This document shows, one piece after another, positions 44,489-58,080 of a stretch of 64,000 bases of DNA. The stretch comes from Microcella alkaliphila (GTDB lineage Bacteria; Actinomycetota; Actinomycetes; Actinomycetales; Microbacteriaceae): NCBI RefSeq assembly GCF_002355395.1, contig NZ_AP017315.1:806001-870000 (forward strand). The letters run 5' to 3'. The translations under genes and the position numbers were made by a program. Position 1 is the first letter of the stretch. Every line of letters begins with the position of its first letter. The notes below the pieces were generated by a model. The model had not been told where the DNA came from and did no database searches. It saw only the letters and a list, made by a program, of their open reading frames with translations.

Positions 44489-44656
44489 CGGCGCGCGGAG
44501 ACCGGTGTCTCACTCTCGCGCCGCCGGTGGCGCGCGTCCCCCGACGCGTCCACCTGGTGGTGTTCCCGCGCCGATGCGGGTGATGGTTCAGCAGCAGACG
44601 AACGCGCTCTCACCCTCCCCAGGGTGGTCTGTGCGGTGCCCGACTCTGAAATATAC

Positions 44657-44692
44657 ATAACAATTGTAATCATAACAACCGTTTGTTATTCT
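44657..44692 (+). promoter_or_regulatory. tetR promoter with two overlapping operators
   Basis: TTGTAA (44664-44669), a 17-bp spacer and TATTCT (44687-44692) form a good sigma-70 promoter, and the -10 ends 6 nt before GTG 44699. Two palindromes overlap it: ATAACAATTGTAAT at 44657-44670, covering the -35, and ATAACAA-CCGT-TTGTTAT at 44672-44689, covering the spacer and -10. They share the ATAACAA half-site and are well placed for TetR autorepression. Confidence 0.7.
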
Positions 44693-44698
44693 TTTTCC

Positions 44699-45301
44699 GT
44701 GGCCCGACGCTCCGACCCCAACCGCAAGCCCGAGTTGCTCGCGCAGATCATCGAATACCTGCGCGATCAGCCGCTCAGCGCGGTGACCTTTCGGACCCTC
44801 GCCGACGCGCTGGGCGTGAGCCCGTTCACGCTCGTGTATCACTTCGGCACACGCGCCGAGCTCATCGCCGACATCATTCGGGCGGTCGTGCAGCGTCAGC
44901 AGTCGGTCATCGACGCGGAGCTCGCCCTCGAGCCGTCACTCGACGTGCACATCCAGGCGATCCGCGACTCGTGGCGAGGCTTCCTGCACCCCGCGACTCG
45001 GGCGCTCTTGCGCCTCGAGTTCGAGGCGGCCCTGCTGCAGGTCACCGACAGCGAGCTGACGGTCGGTGGCCGCGACGTGCACGATCGCTGGGTCGAGTGG
45101 GGTGCCGAGGCTCTCGAACGCCTGGGCGTCGAGCGCGAGGCCGCCCTCGTCGAATCACGTGCCCTCGTCGACCAGCTCTACGGCGTGCAGTTCGACCTCG
45201 TGGTCACGGGCAATGAAGAGGCCGCAACCGCGGCGTGCGACGTCATGATCGACAGCTACCGACGTCGCATCGAAGCGCTGCTGCCCGCCTCCGTCGCGTA
45301 G
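44699..45301 (+). CDS. TetR-family transcriptional regulator
   Basis: The 200-residue protein has an N-terminal helix-turn-helix (LSAVTFRTLADALGVSPFTLVYHFGTRAELIADII) and a helical ligand-binding domain in which only DNA-binding is conserved. It is flanked by genes in the same direction with unrelated roles (ABC exporter upstream, hisS downstream). Its only visible target is its own operator-rich promoter; it may also control the ABC genes or distant targets. Confidence 0.9.
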   Translation: MARRSDPNRKPELLAQIIEYLRDQPLSAVTFRTLADALGVSPFTLVYHFGTRAELIADIIRAVVQRQQSVIDAELALEPSLDVHIQAIRDSWRGFLHPATRALLRLEFEAALLQVTDSELTVGGRDVHDRWVEWGAEALERLGVEREAALVESRALVDQLYGVQFDLVVTGNEEAATAACDVMIDSYRRRIEALLPASVA

Positions 45302-45348
45302 AGGTCGAGAGGCCATCTCGCGCGCGACACCGTGAGAGAATCGCCCTC

Positions 45349-47975
<2,627 letters not shown>

Positions 47976-47996
47976 TCGCGATCAGAACCCTGCTTC

Positions 47997-48029
47997 GGGC
48001 CCGCCGCGTCTCCTGATCGCGGCGGGCCC
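47997..48029 (+). terminator. eno terminator with an alternative pairing
   Basis: GGGCCCGCCGCG and CGCGGCGGGCCC form a perfect 12-bp stem with a 9-nt loop. An upstream segment, CGCGATCAG at 47977-47985, can instead pair with CTGATCGCG at 48013-48021, which would melt the terminator stem. Confidence 0.7.
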
Positions 48030-48035
48030 GTCGCG

Positions 48036-48041
48036 TACCCT
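48036..48041 (+). promoter_or_regulatory. -10 box TACCCT of ftsB, 6 nt from ATG
   Basis: TACCCT ends 6 nt before ATG 48048, just after the eno terminator, predicting a leaderless ftsB transcript. Confidence 0.55.
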
Positions 48042-48047
48042 GGCTTC

Positions 48048-48548
48048 ATGGCGCGACGTACCCCGAGCATCCCCGTCGTCCTGCCCGACGATGCGCCTGC
48101 GCAGACTCCGTGGTTTCGCAACCTTCACGTCTCGGGCCTCACCGTCACGGTGCTGATCCTCATCATCGGAGCGCTCGTGGTGCTCGCCCCGAGCCTGCGC
48201 GTGCTCGTCGAGCAGCGGCAAGAGCTCGCAGCGCTCGAACAGCGGGTGGCCGAACAGCAGGCTCTCGTCGACGGCCTCGCGACCGAGATCGACCGCTGGC
48301 AAGACCCGGCCTTCATCGAGGCGCAGGCGCGCGACCGCCTGCTCTACGTGTACCCAGGCGACATCAGCTATCTCGTGATCGATGACGGGCAGACCATCGA
48401 AATCGATCCACTGCAGCCGATCAGCGACGAGCTTCAGACCACCCGGGTCGACTGGAGTCGGGCGGTGCTGCTCAGCGTCATGACCGCCGCCCTCACCGAC
48501 CGTGAGGCCGACGACCTCGTCGCCCCCATCGTTCAAGGAACCCCGTGA
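48048..48548 (+). CDS. ftsB: Septum formation initiator FtsB/DivIC
   Basis: The 166-residue bitopic protein has a cytosolic N-terminus, one transmembrane helix (VTVLILIIGALVVLAPSL, about residues 33-50) and a coiled coil (RVLVEQRQELAALEQRVAEQQALVDGLATEI). A short DivIC motif follows (FIEAQARDRLLYVYPGDISYLVIDD). It works in the divisome with FtsQ and FtsL. The C-terminal extension is longer than in E. coli, as usual for actinobacteria. Its stop overlaps the DUF501 start (GTGA). Confidence 0.9.
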   Translation: MARRTPSIPVVLPDDAPAQTPWFRNLHVSGLTVTVLILIIGALVVLAPSLRVLVEQRQELAALEQRVAEQQALVDGLATEIDRWQDPAFIEAQARDRLLYVYPGDISYLVIDDGQTIEIDPLQPISDELQTTRVDWSRAVLLSVMTAALTDREADDLVAPIVQGTP

Positions 48549-49063
48549 GCCGACCCCCGTTCGAGCCCTTCACCGAGCGTGACGTCGAGCTGGTTTCGGC
48601 GCAGCTCAGCCGACCGGCGCGCGACGTCATTGGTATCCCGGCGCGATGCGCATGTGGGGCGCCGACCGTGGTGGCGACGCGTCCACGGCTCAGCAACGGC
48701 ACGCCGTTCCCGACGCTCTACTACCTGACGCACCCGGCCGCGACGGCGGCCGTCTCGACGCTCGAGGCAAGCGGCATCATGGCCGAGTATTCCCAGCGAC
48801 TCGTCGACGAGCCCGACTTGGCCGATGCCTACCGCGCCGCGCACGAGCAGTACCTCGCCGATCGCGAGAGCCTGCTTCACGTCGAGGAGGTCGACGGCTA
48901 CTCGGCGGGCGGCATGCCCACGCGCGTCAAATGCCTGCACGCCCTCATCGGGCATTCCCTCGCGGTCGGCCCCGGCGTCAACCCCATCGGCGATCTCGCC
49001 CTCGCCGCCTGCACGTGGAGCCCCGAGGTGTGTCAGTGCGCGCCCGATCAGCGCGGCGCGTAG
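48545..49063 (+). CDS. DUF501 family protein
   Basis: The 172-residue protein matches the actinobacterial DUF501 family (RDVIGIPARCACGAPTVVATRPRLSNGTPFPTLYYLTHP, MPTRVKCLHALIGHSLAVGPGVNPIGDLAL). Conserved cysteines and histidines could bind metal. Function unknown. It is coupled to ftsB, and its 3' end overlaps the protease gene by 28 nt. Confidence 0.9.
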   Translation: MSRPPFEPFTERDVELVSAQLSRPARDVIGIPARCACGAPTVVATRPRLSNGTPFPTLYYLTHPAATAAVSTLEASGIMAEYSQRLVDEPDLADAYRAAHEQYLADRESLLHVEEVDGYSAGGMPTRVKCLHALIGHSLAVGPGVNPIGDLALAACTWSPEVCQCAPDQRGA

Positions 49064-50304
49064 CCGCCACCGCCGCCCTCGCCCTCCTGGGCGGGGCGCT
49101 CAGCGCCGGCGCCGGCGCGATCGCGACCGACGAGCCGGTGGCGGCCACGAGCATCCGTGACCGTGAGTATTGGCTCGACGAGTACGGCATCCGGGGTGCG
49201 TGGGCCGCGACCCGGGGCGCCGGTGTGACGATCGCCATCATTGATTCGGGCGTCGACGCGTCGCACCCCGACCTCGGGGGCGTCGTTGTTGGCGGCACCG
49301 ACGTCAGCGGCATCGGCTCGCCCGATGGCACCCAACCGGTCGGCATCGGCAGCGACCACGGAACGCGCGTCGCAAGCCTTGCCGCCGGTCGCGGGCTTGG
49401 CCCCGGCGGGGGAGTGCTGGGGGCTGCCCCCGACGCGAACCTCTTGACGGTCTCGCTCGCGTTCGGCGTCGAGGCCGCCCGCAGTGGCGACGATCAGATC
49501 GCCGAGGCCGTGCGGTGGAGCGTCGATCAGGGCGCCGACATCATCTCGCTGTCCCTCACCCGCAACACCGTCGAATGGCCCGAAAGCTGGGACGACGCGT
49601 TTGGCTACGCGGAGGCCAACGACGTCGTCGTGATCGCCGCCGCCGGCAACCGCGGCAGCGGCACCGAGCAGGTCGGGGCACCCGCCACCATGCCCGGAGT
49701 GCTCGTCGTCGGCGGGGTGAATCGCCAGGGCGTCGCCAGCGACCGAGCCTCGTCACAGGGCATCACGATCGGCGTCATGGCGCCGAGCGAGCAACTCGTC
49801 GGAGCCGTGCCGGGCGGCGGCTACGTCATCTGGCAGGGCACGAGCGGCGCGACCCCGATCGTCGCCGGCATCGCGGCGCTTGTCCGCGCCGCCTATCCCG
49901 AGCTCGACGCCCCCAATGTCATCCAGCGCATCCTCGCCACGGCTCGCCCGGTCACTGACCGCGTTCCCGACCCCATCTACGGATTCGGGCTCGTGGATGC
50001 GCGGGGCGCCGTCTTCGCGGACGTTCCGCGCGTCGACGCGAACCCGCTCGGAACGATTGCCGAGTGGGTCGTCGTCAACCGTCGCGCCGACGGCTCGCTG
50101 CCGAGCCTCACCGGCCGGGATGCTCGTGCCCCAATTGCACGCACGGTGCCCGTCGACGTCACGGTCGCCGCCCTCGAAGGGGCGTGGCGGCTGAGTGCGC
50201 CGCGCCTCCCGGTGGTGCTGCTCGCCGGTATCACCGGCCTCACCGGGATCGCCGGGCTCGCCCTGCTGACCGCCGGGTTCGTCAGTCGCGCGCGGAGGCA
50301 GTAG
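49036..50304 (+). CDS. S8 (subtilisin-like) serine peptidase, membrane anchored
   Basis: The 422-residue protein has a signal peptide (VRARSARRVAATAALALLGGALSAGAGA). The peptidase domain carries the triad D70 (IAIIDSGVDASHPDL), H in SDHGTRVASLAAG and S in GTSGATPIVAGIAAL. A linker and one C-terminal transmembrane helix (LPVVLLAGITGLTGIAGLALLTAGFV) with a basic end follow. This is the mycosin-like layout, but no type VII secretion genes are nearby. GTG 49036 is preferred (GAGG 7 nt upstream); 49030 is in frame. Confidence 0.85.
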   Translation: MRARSARRVAATAALALLGGALSAGAGAIATDEPVAATSIRDREYWLDEYGIRGAWAATRGAGVTIAIIDSGVDASHPDLGGVVVGGTDVSGIGSPDGTQPVGIGSDHGTRVASLAAGRGLGPGGGVLGAAPDANLLTVSLAFGVEAARSGDDQIAEAVRWSVDQGADIISLSLTRNTVEWPESWDDAFGYAEANDVVVIAAAGNRGSGTEQVGAPATMPGVLVVGGVNRQGVASDRASSQGITIGVMAPSEQLVGAVPGGGYVIWQGTSGATPIVAGIAALVRAAYPELDAPNVIQRILATARPVTDRVPDPIYGFGLVDARGAVFADVPRVDANPLGTIAEWVVVNRRADGSLPSLTGRDARAPIARTVPVDVTVAALEGAWRLSAPRLPVVLLAGITGLTGIAGLALLTAGFVSRARRQ

Positions 50305-51598
50305 ATTAGGCGGGTTCCCTCACCACCCAAGGAGACGTCAGTCGTGCCCAGAATCGTGATCGTCGGTGGAGGCTACGCCGGTTTCTACACCGCCCTGAAG
50401 CTTGAGAAGCACCTCAGCAAGGGCGAGGCAGAAGTCGTCGTCATCGACCCGCTTCCCTACATGACGTATCAGCCGTTCCTGCCCGAGGTTGCTGCCGGCC
50501 AGATTGAGCCGCGCCACTCGGTCGTGTCGCACCGTCGTCACCTGAAGAAGACCCGCGTCATCACCGCGAAGGTGTCGGCGGTCAACCACGCGTCGCGCAC
50601 CGTCACGGTCGAGCCCGAGGTGGGCGACTCGTACGAGCTCGAGTACGACCAGGTGGTCGTCACCGCGGGCTCCGTTTCGCGCACCTTCCCGATTCCGGGT
50701 GTCGCCGACGTCGCGATCGGCATGAAGTCCATTGAAGAGGCCGTCGCCGTGCGCGATCGCCTGATCGACAACTTCCACCGCGCGGCGAACCTGCCGGCCG
50801 GCCCCGAGCGCGAGCGGCTGCTCACCGTCGTCGTCGTCGGCGGCGGCTTCGCCGGTATTGAGACCTTCGCCGAGCTGCGCGCACTCGCGAGCGCCCTGCT
50901 GAAGGACTACCCGCAGCTCACCATCGACGACACCCGCTTCCACCTCATCGAAGCGATGGGCCGCATCATGCCCGAGGTGTCGCTCGAGACGAGCAAGTGG
51001 GTGCTGAAGAACCTCGCCCAGCGCGCCGCGACCGTGCACCTCGACACACAACTCACCAGCGCCGTTGACGGCGTCATCGAGCTGTCGACCGGCGAAAGCT
51101 TCGAAAGCGACCTCATCATCTGGACGGCTGGCGTCATGGCGAACCCCGTCGTGCGCGGCACCGACTTGCCGCTGGAAGAGCGCGGGCGCATCCGCGCCCA
51201 GGCCGATCTCCGCGTCATCGCCGAGGACGGTTCGGTTGTCGACGGCGCGTGGGCAGCGGGCGACGTCGCCGCCGTACCCGACCTCACCGGTGGCGGTGTC
51301 GGTGGCTACTGCGTGCCGAACGCTCAGCACGCGGTGCGCCAGGGCAAGCGGCTGGCGAAGAACCTCACTGCCGTGCTGCGCGGCGAAGAGCCCCGTGACT
51401 ACGTGCACAAGAACCTCGGCGCGGTGGCCGGGCTCGGCCTCGGCTACGGCGTGTTCCAGTCGGGAAAGATCGCCATCAAGGGCTTCCCGGCATGGGTCGC
51501 CCACCGTGGCTACCACGGCCTCGCGATCCCCATGTGGGAGCGCAAGATTCGCGTCGTCAACGGCTGGCTCTGGAACCTCTTGCTCGGCCGTGACAACG

Positions 51599-53962
<2,364 letters not shown>

Positions 53963-54093
53963 GGATATCCCCCCTCTCGCCTCTACTCAGGAGTTCGACG
54001 GTTCTTCCAGCATTGCGCCTCTGTGGCGTGCCGCGGCGCGCTGTGCACAGCCCGCGCATAGCGGTCACCCTGTCGCCGCGCGGCACCGCGGCC

Positions 54094-54099
54094 TATGCT
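54094..54099 (+). promoter_or_regulatory. -10 box TATGCT of lemA, 6 nt from ATG
   Basis: TATGCT ends 6 nt before ATG 54106, and no ribosome-binding site is present, so a leaderless transcript is predicted. Confidence 0.5.
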
Positions 54100-54105
54100 G
54101 AGACC

Positions 54106-54672
54106 ATGGAATTCCTCATCGTCGTTGGCGTGATCCTCGTTCTCGCGATCATCGCGGGCATTTACCTCTGGGCGACGTACAACGCTCTCGTGACGCTGAA
54201 CGTGCGCGTCGACGAGGCGTGGAGCGACATCACGGTGCAGCTGAAGCGCCGCGCCGACCTGCTGCCGAACCTCATCGAGGCGGTGAAGGGCTACGCCGCC
54301 CACGAGAAGCAGGTCTTCGAGAACGTCACCCGAGCCCGCGCCGAGACGCTGAGCGCTCAAGGGCCCGCCGAGGCGAGCGCCGCCGAGAACCACATGCAGC
54401 AGGCGCTGAAGAGCATCTTCGCGGTCGCGGAGGCGTACCCGCAGTTGCAGGCCAGCCAGAACTTCCTTCAGCTGCAGGGCGAGCTCGTCGACACGGAAGA
54501 CAAGATCCAGGCGTCGCGCCGCTTCTACAACGGCGGCGTGCGCGAGCTCAACGTCAAGATCAAGCAGTTCCCGAACACACTCTTCGTGCGCAGCCTCGGC
54601 TTCACCGAACGCGACTTCTTCGAGGTCGCCGACGCGGCCGCCATCGCCGAGCCGCCCCGGGTACAGTTCTGA
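54106..54672 (+). CDS. lemA: LemA family protein
   Basis: The 188-residue protein has an N-terminal transmembrane helix (FLIVVGVILVLAIIAGIYLWATYNAL). The LemA helical bundle follows (VDEAWSDITVQLKRRADLLPNLIEAVKGYAAHEKQVFENVT, FYNGGVRELNVKIKQFP). It is followed by htpX, a pairing seen widely. The role is probably in envelope stress or protease assembly. Confidence 0.93.
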   Translation: MEFLIVVGVILVLAIIAGIYLWATYNALVTLNVRVDEAWSDITVQLKRRADLLPNLIEAVKGYAAHEKQVFENVTRARAETLSAQGPAEASAAENHMQQALKSIFAVAEAYPQLQASQNFLQLQGELVDTEDKIQASRRFYNGGVRELNVKIKQFPNTLFVRSLGFTERDFFEVADAAAIAEPPRVQF

Positions 54673-54716
54673 CCAGCCTGATCGACTCATTCCCGGCCTT
54701 CCAGGAGGGCTGACAC

Positions 54717-55595
54717 GTGTATCGCGCCATTGCGGCGAACAAGCGCAAGACGGTGGTCATCATCGTGCTGTTCGTCATCTTCATCGGGCTCATCGCCCTC
54801 GTGTTCGACTACGCCTACGGCAGCGGGCTGACAATTACGATCGGCACGCTGATCGGGGCGACCGTCTACGTGCTCATCCAATACTTCTCCGCCGGATCGC
54901 AGGCCCTCGCGATGGCGGGGGCACGCCAGATCCAGAAGGCCGACAACCCGCGCCTGTACCGCATCGTCGAAAACCTTGCGATCACCGAGGGCATGCCGAT
55001 GCCCAAGGTCTACATCGTCGACGACCCGGCGCCCAACGCGTTCGCGACCGGTCGCGATCCGCAGCACGCCTCGGTCGCCGCGACGACCGGTCTGCTCGAG
55101 ATCATGACCGACCGCGAACTGAACGGGGTCATGGCGCACGAGATCGGTCACGTGAAGAACTACGACATTCGCGTCTCGACGATCGTGTTCGGCCTCGTCG
55201 TCTTCGTCGGCTTTCTCACCGACATCCTCTTGCGCATGGCATTCTTCGGGGGCAGTCGCAACAACGGCGGAAACCCCATCGTTTTGGTGCTGGGGCTCGC
55301 GGCCATGATCATCGCGCCGCTCACGGCCGCCGCCATCCAGGCCGCCGTGTCCCGCCAGCGCGAGTACCTCGCCGACGCGACCGGAGCGCTCGCCACCCGC
55401 GACCCCGAAGCGCTCGCGAGTGCCCTGCAGAAGCTCGGCGACTACGCGCGGCCGATGAAACGTCAGAACTCGACGATGGCGCACCTGTGGATCAGCGACC
55501 CGATGAAGCCGGGCGTCATCGACCGCATGTTCGCCAGCCACCCGCCGATCCCCGATCGCGTCAAGCGGCTCATCGAGAACTCGGCGCGCTTCTAG
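54717..55595 (+). CDS. htpX: Membrane zinc metalloprotease HtpX
   Basis: The 292-residue M48 protease has two N-terminal transmembrane helices and the zinc site HEIGH (VMAHEIGHVKNYD). Two more helices follow, with the third ligand in REYLADATGA. It degrades misfolded membrane proteins. GTG 54717 follows AGGAGG. Its TAG stop shares the CTAG tetranucleotide with the stop of the convergent YcaQ-like gene. Confidence 0.94.
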   Translation: MYRAIAANKRKTVVIIVLFVIFIGLIALVFDYAYGSGLTITIGTLIGATVYVLIQYFSAGSQALAMAGARQIQKADNPRLYRIVENLAITEGMPMPKVYIVDDPAPNAFATGRDPQHASVAATTGLLEIMTDRELNGVMAHEIGHVKNYDIRVSTIVFGLVVFVGFLTDILLRMAFFGGSRNNGGNPIVLVLGLAAMIIAPLTAAAIQAAVSRQREYLADATGALATRDPEALASALQKLGDYARPMKRQNSTMAHLWISDPMKPGVIDRMFASHPPIPDRVKRLIENSARF

Positions 55596-56803
55596 CCCTC
55601 TCGGGCGACGGATGCGCGAATCGCCTCGATCGCGTTTCCCCAGTCGGCGACGACCACACCCCCGAGCCCCTGCCACTGCGCGGCCCGCGTCAGCACGGGC
55701 GCAACCCGCTCGGCCATGGAGCCGGGGTCGACCCCCTCCTCGGCCCAGGCCGACTGGACGCGGAGCACCCCGGCCTGTCGGTCGCTCTTCAGGTCGATGC
55801 GGCCGACGACGTCGTCATCAATGAGCACGGGCAGCGAGTAGTAGCCGAACTGCCGCTTCGGCGCGGGCGTGTAGATCTCGATGCGGTAGTGAAAGTCGAA
55901 TAGTCGCTCGGTGCGCGGCCGGAACCACACGACGGGATCGAAGGGCGACAGCAGTGCGGTCGTCTCGATCCGGCGGGGGACGCGCGCGCCAGCCCAGCGG
56001 TAGGCGGGTTCGGGACGCGAGCCGCGCATCCAGCCATCGACCGTGACGGGCTCGACGAGACCGTCATCGACGAGCGAACGCAGCGCGGTTTGCGTCGGCG
56101 CGATCTTCAGGCGGTGGTAGTCGGCGATGTCGGCCACCGTGCCGACGCCGAGGGCGCGCACGCTGCGGGCGACGAGCTCGCGCTCGGCCTCGGCACGCGG
56201 AACCGCGAGCTCGTGCAGCTCGGTGAGACCGACGTGCTCGGGCAGCGCGTACACCCGTGAGAACCCGCGCCGACCGGCGCTCACCACGTCGCCGAAGGCG
56301 AACAGGGATTCCAACCCGAGCTTCACGTCGCTCCAGCCCCACCAGGGGCCCCGGCGTACGGCTGCGTCGTGCTCGACGTCACTGACCGTCATCGGCCCGT
56401 TCGCCGCGAGCTCGTCGAGCAGCCAGCGCATCATTCGAGGGTTCTTGCTCACCCACCCGTCGCGCGCGTGGTACTTCTGGCGCAGTGCCTCGCGCTTCCA
56501 CTGCCACAGCGGCCAGTCGTCGCGGCGAATGAGCGCCGCCTCGTGCGCCCAGTACTCGAGGTAGCGGCCGCGGCGTGCGAACACCAGTCGATCGAGCGCG
56601 CTCATGTCATAGGCGCCGAGCCGGGCGAACAACGGGAGGTAGTGCGAGCGCGCGAACACATTCACGCTGTCGAGCTGGAGCACCTGCAGACGGTCAACGG
56701 CGGAACTCAGCGTGCGCGCCGACACGGCCGACGACTGGGCTCGATCGAACCCCTGGGCTGCGAGCGCGAGGCGGCGCGCCTCGGCGCGGCTGAGCTGGTC
56801 CAC
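55592..56803 (-). CDS. YcaQ/AlkZ-like winged-helix DNA glycosylase family protein
   Basis: The 403-residue protein matches the HTH_42 family of winged-helix DNA glycosylases that unhook interstrand crosslinks: VLQLDSVNVFARSHYLPLFARLG near residues 41-63, EYWAHEAALI and SPFDPVVWFRPRTERLFDFHYRIEIYTP. The catalytic region reads QLD where E. coli YcaQ has a Q-x-Q type motif, which places it in an AlkZ-like subgroup. GTG 56803 lies 6 nt from a TAGCGT -10 box, so it is probably leaderless. It diverges from the AI-2E-type transporter. Confidence 0.85.
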   Translation of the reverse strand: MDQLSRAEARRLALAAQGFDRAQSSAVSARTLSSAVDRLQVLQLDSVNVFARSHYLPLFARLGAYDMSALDRLVFARRGRYLEYWAHEAALIRRDDWPLWQWKREALRQKYHARDGWVSKNPRMMRWLLDELAANGPMTVSDVEHDAAVRRGPWWGWSDVKLGLESLFAFGDVVSAGRRGFSRVYALPEHVGLTELHELAVPRAEAERELVARSVRALGVGTVADIADYHRLKIAPTQTALRSLVDDGLVEPVTVDGWMRGSRPEPAYRWAGARVPRRIETTALLSPFDPVVWFRPRTERLFDFHYRIEIYTPAPKRQFGYYSLPVLIDDDVVGRIDLKSDRQAGVLRVQSAWAEEGVDPGSMAERVAPVLTRAAQWQGLGGVVVADWGNAIEAIRASVAREG

Positions 56804-56809
56804 ACGGCA

Positions 56810-56815
56810 ACGCTA
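56810..56815 (-). promoter_or_regulatory. -10 box TAGCGT of the YcaQ-like gene
   Basis: On the minus strand TAGCGT ends 6 nt before GTG 56803, predicting a leaderless transcript. The palindrome at 56833-56860 covers the -35 position. Confidence 0.5.
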
Positions 56816-56832
56816 GTGCCGACCCCGGACGA

Positions 56833-56860
56833 GCGCGCATGCCCGAGAGGGCATGCGCGC
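56833..56860. promoter_or_regulatory. Perfect 12-bp palindrome in a divergent promoter region
   Basis: GCGCGCATGCCC and GGGCATGCGCGC flank a 4-nt GAGA centre. It lies between the two divergent -10 boxes and could be an operator or a short cruciform; it is not followed by a T-run in either direction. Confidence 0.5.
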
Positions 56861-56886
56861 GGCCACGAGCATCCTGAGCCTGCTCG

Positions 56887-56892
56887 TAGACT
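56887..56892 (+). promoter_or_regulatory. -10 box TAGACT of the AI-2E-type transporter, 6 nt from ATG
   Basis: TAGACT ends 6 nt before ATG 56899, predicting a leaderless transcript. Confidence 0.5.
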
Positions 56893-56898
56893 GGCCGA

Positions 56899-58080
56899 AT
56901 GTTCCGTCGATTGCGAAGCCCGGAGACGCCGGCGTTCAGCGCTGAGTCCACGGTCTCGCCGGGCATGCGCATTGCGGCCGCATGGTCGTGGCGGTTCCTC
57001 GTGGTCGCGGGTGCGATTGCGATCCTGATCTTCCTGGTGATCCAGCTGCGGCTGCTCATCATTCCGCTGCTGATCGGGGTGCTGCTCGCCGCGCTGCTGC
57101 AGCCATTCTCAGGCCTGTTGCAGCGCAGGCTGCGCTTTCCGAAGTGGCTCGCGGTCATCACCGCCATGCTCACGCTTCTCGGCACGGTCACCGGGTTGGT
57201 GTGGCTCGTCGTGTCCGAGATTCGAGCGGGGTATGCCTCGATCGAGGCGCGCGCGATCGAGCGCTACGACGAACTCATCGTGTGGGCAACCGACACCTTC
57301 GGCCTCAGCGAAAACACCATCAGCGACTGGATCGCGAACGCGATCGACGAACTCGAGATCGACCCCGACTTCCTGCTGTCCGGCGCCCTGTCGGTCGGAT
57401 CGACCGCCGCCGAGGTGGCGACCGGCGCGATCCTCGCGCTCTTCGCCCTGCTGTTCTTCCTCATCGATGGCCCCCGCATTTGGCGGTTCATCGTGCGACT
57501 CTTCCCGAAGCCGGCGCGGGTGCCGGTCGACGGTGCCGGCAAGGCGGGCTGGCTGACGCTCAGCAACTTCGCCAAGGTGCAGATCTTCGTCGCCTTCGTC
57601 GACGCGGTCGGTATCGGCCTCGGCGCGCTGATTCTGCAGTTGCCGCTTGCCCTGCCGATCGCGGTCGCCGTCTTCCTCGGAAGCTTTGTGCCCATCGTCG
57701 GCGCCGTCGTCACCGGGGCGCTCGCGGTCTTCATCGCGCTCGTCTACTACGACATCGTGATCGCCCTCATCATGCTTGCCATCGTGCTCCTCGTGCAGCA
57801 GGTCGAGTCGAATGTCCTGCAGCCGCTCGTGATGGGTCAGGCGGTCAAGGTTCACCCCCTCGCCGTCGTGCTCGCGGTCGCCGCCGGCGGCTTCCTCGCG
57901 GGAATACCGGGCATCCTGTTCGCGGTGCCCATCGCGGCCGTGCTGAACGTGGTGGTCCGCTACCTGGCGAGCGGCGCCTGGCGCGAGCACCCTGACCCCG
58001 AACTGGCAGACATCTTGCCGCCTGAACCGGAGTCGCCTGCCAGTGACTATGAACCCGCCGATAGGAAGGCCGACGAATGA
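56899..58080 (+). CDS. AI-2E family transporter
   Basis: The 393-residue protein has about eight transmembrane helices with the family core (LPLALPIAVAVFLGSFVPIVGAVVTGALAVFIALVYYD, QQVESNVLQPLVMGQAVKVHPLAVVLAVAAGGFLAGIPGILFAVPIAAVLNVVVRYL). Members export autoinducer-2-like molecules or act as ion antiporters. The stop overlaps the ilvA start (ATGA). Confidence 0.88.
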   Translation: MFRRLRSPETPAFSAESTVSPGMRIAAAWSWRFLVVAGAIAILIFLVIQLRLLIIPLLIGVLLAALLQPFSGLLQRRLRFPKWLAVITAMLTLLGTVTGLVWLVVSEIRAGYASIEARAIERYDELIVWATDTFGLSENTISDWIANAIDELEIDPDFLLSGALSVGSTAAEVATGAILALFALLFFLIDGPRIWRFIVRLFPKPARVPVDGAGKAGWLTLSNFAKVQIFVAFVDAVGIGLGALILQLPLALPIAVAVFLGSFVPIVGAVVTGALAVFIALVYYDIVIALIMLAIVLLVQQVESNVLQPLVMGQAVKVHPLAVVLAVAAGGFLAGIPGILFAVPIAAVLNVVVRYLASGAWREHPDPELADILPPEPESPASDYEPADRKADE

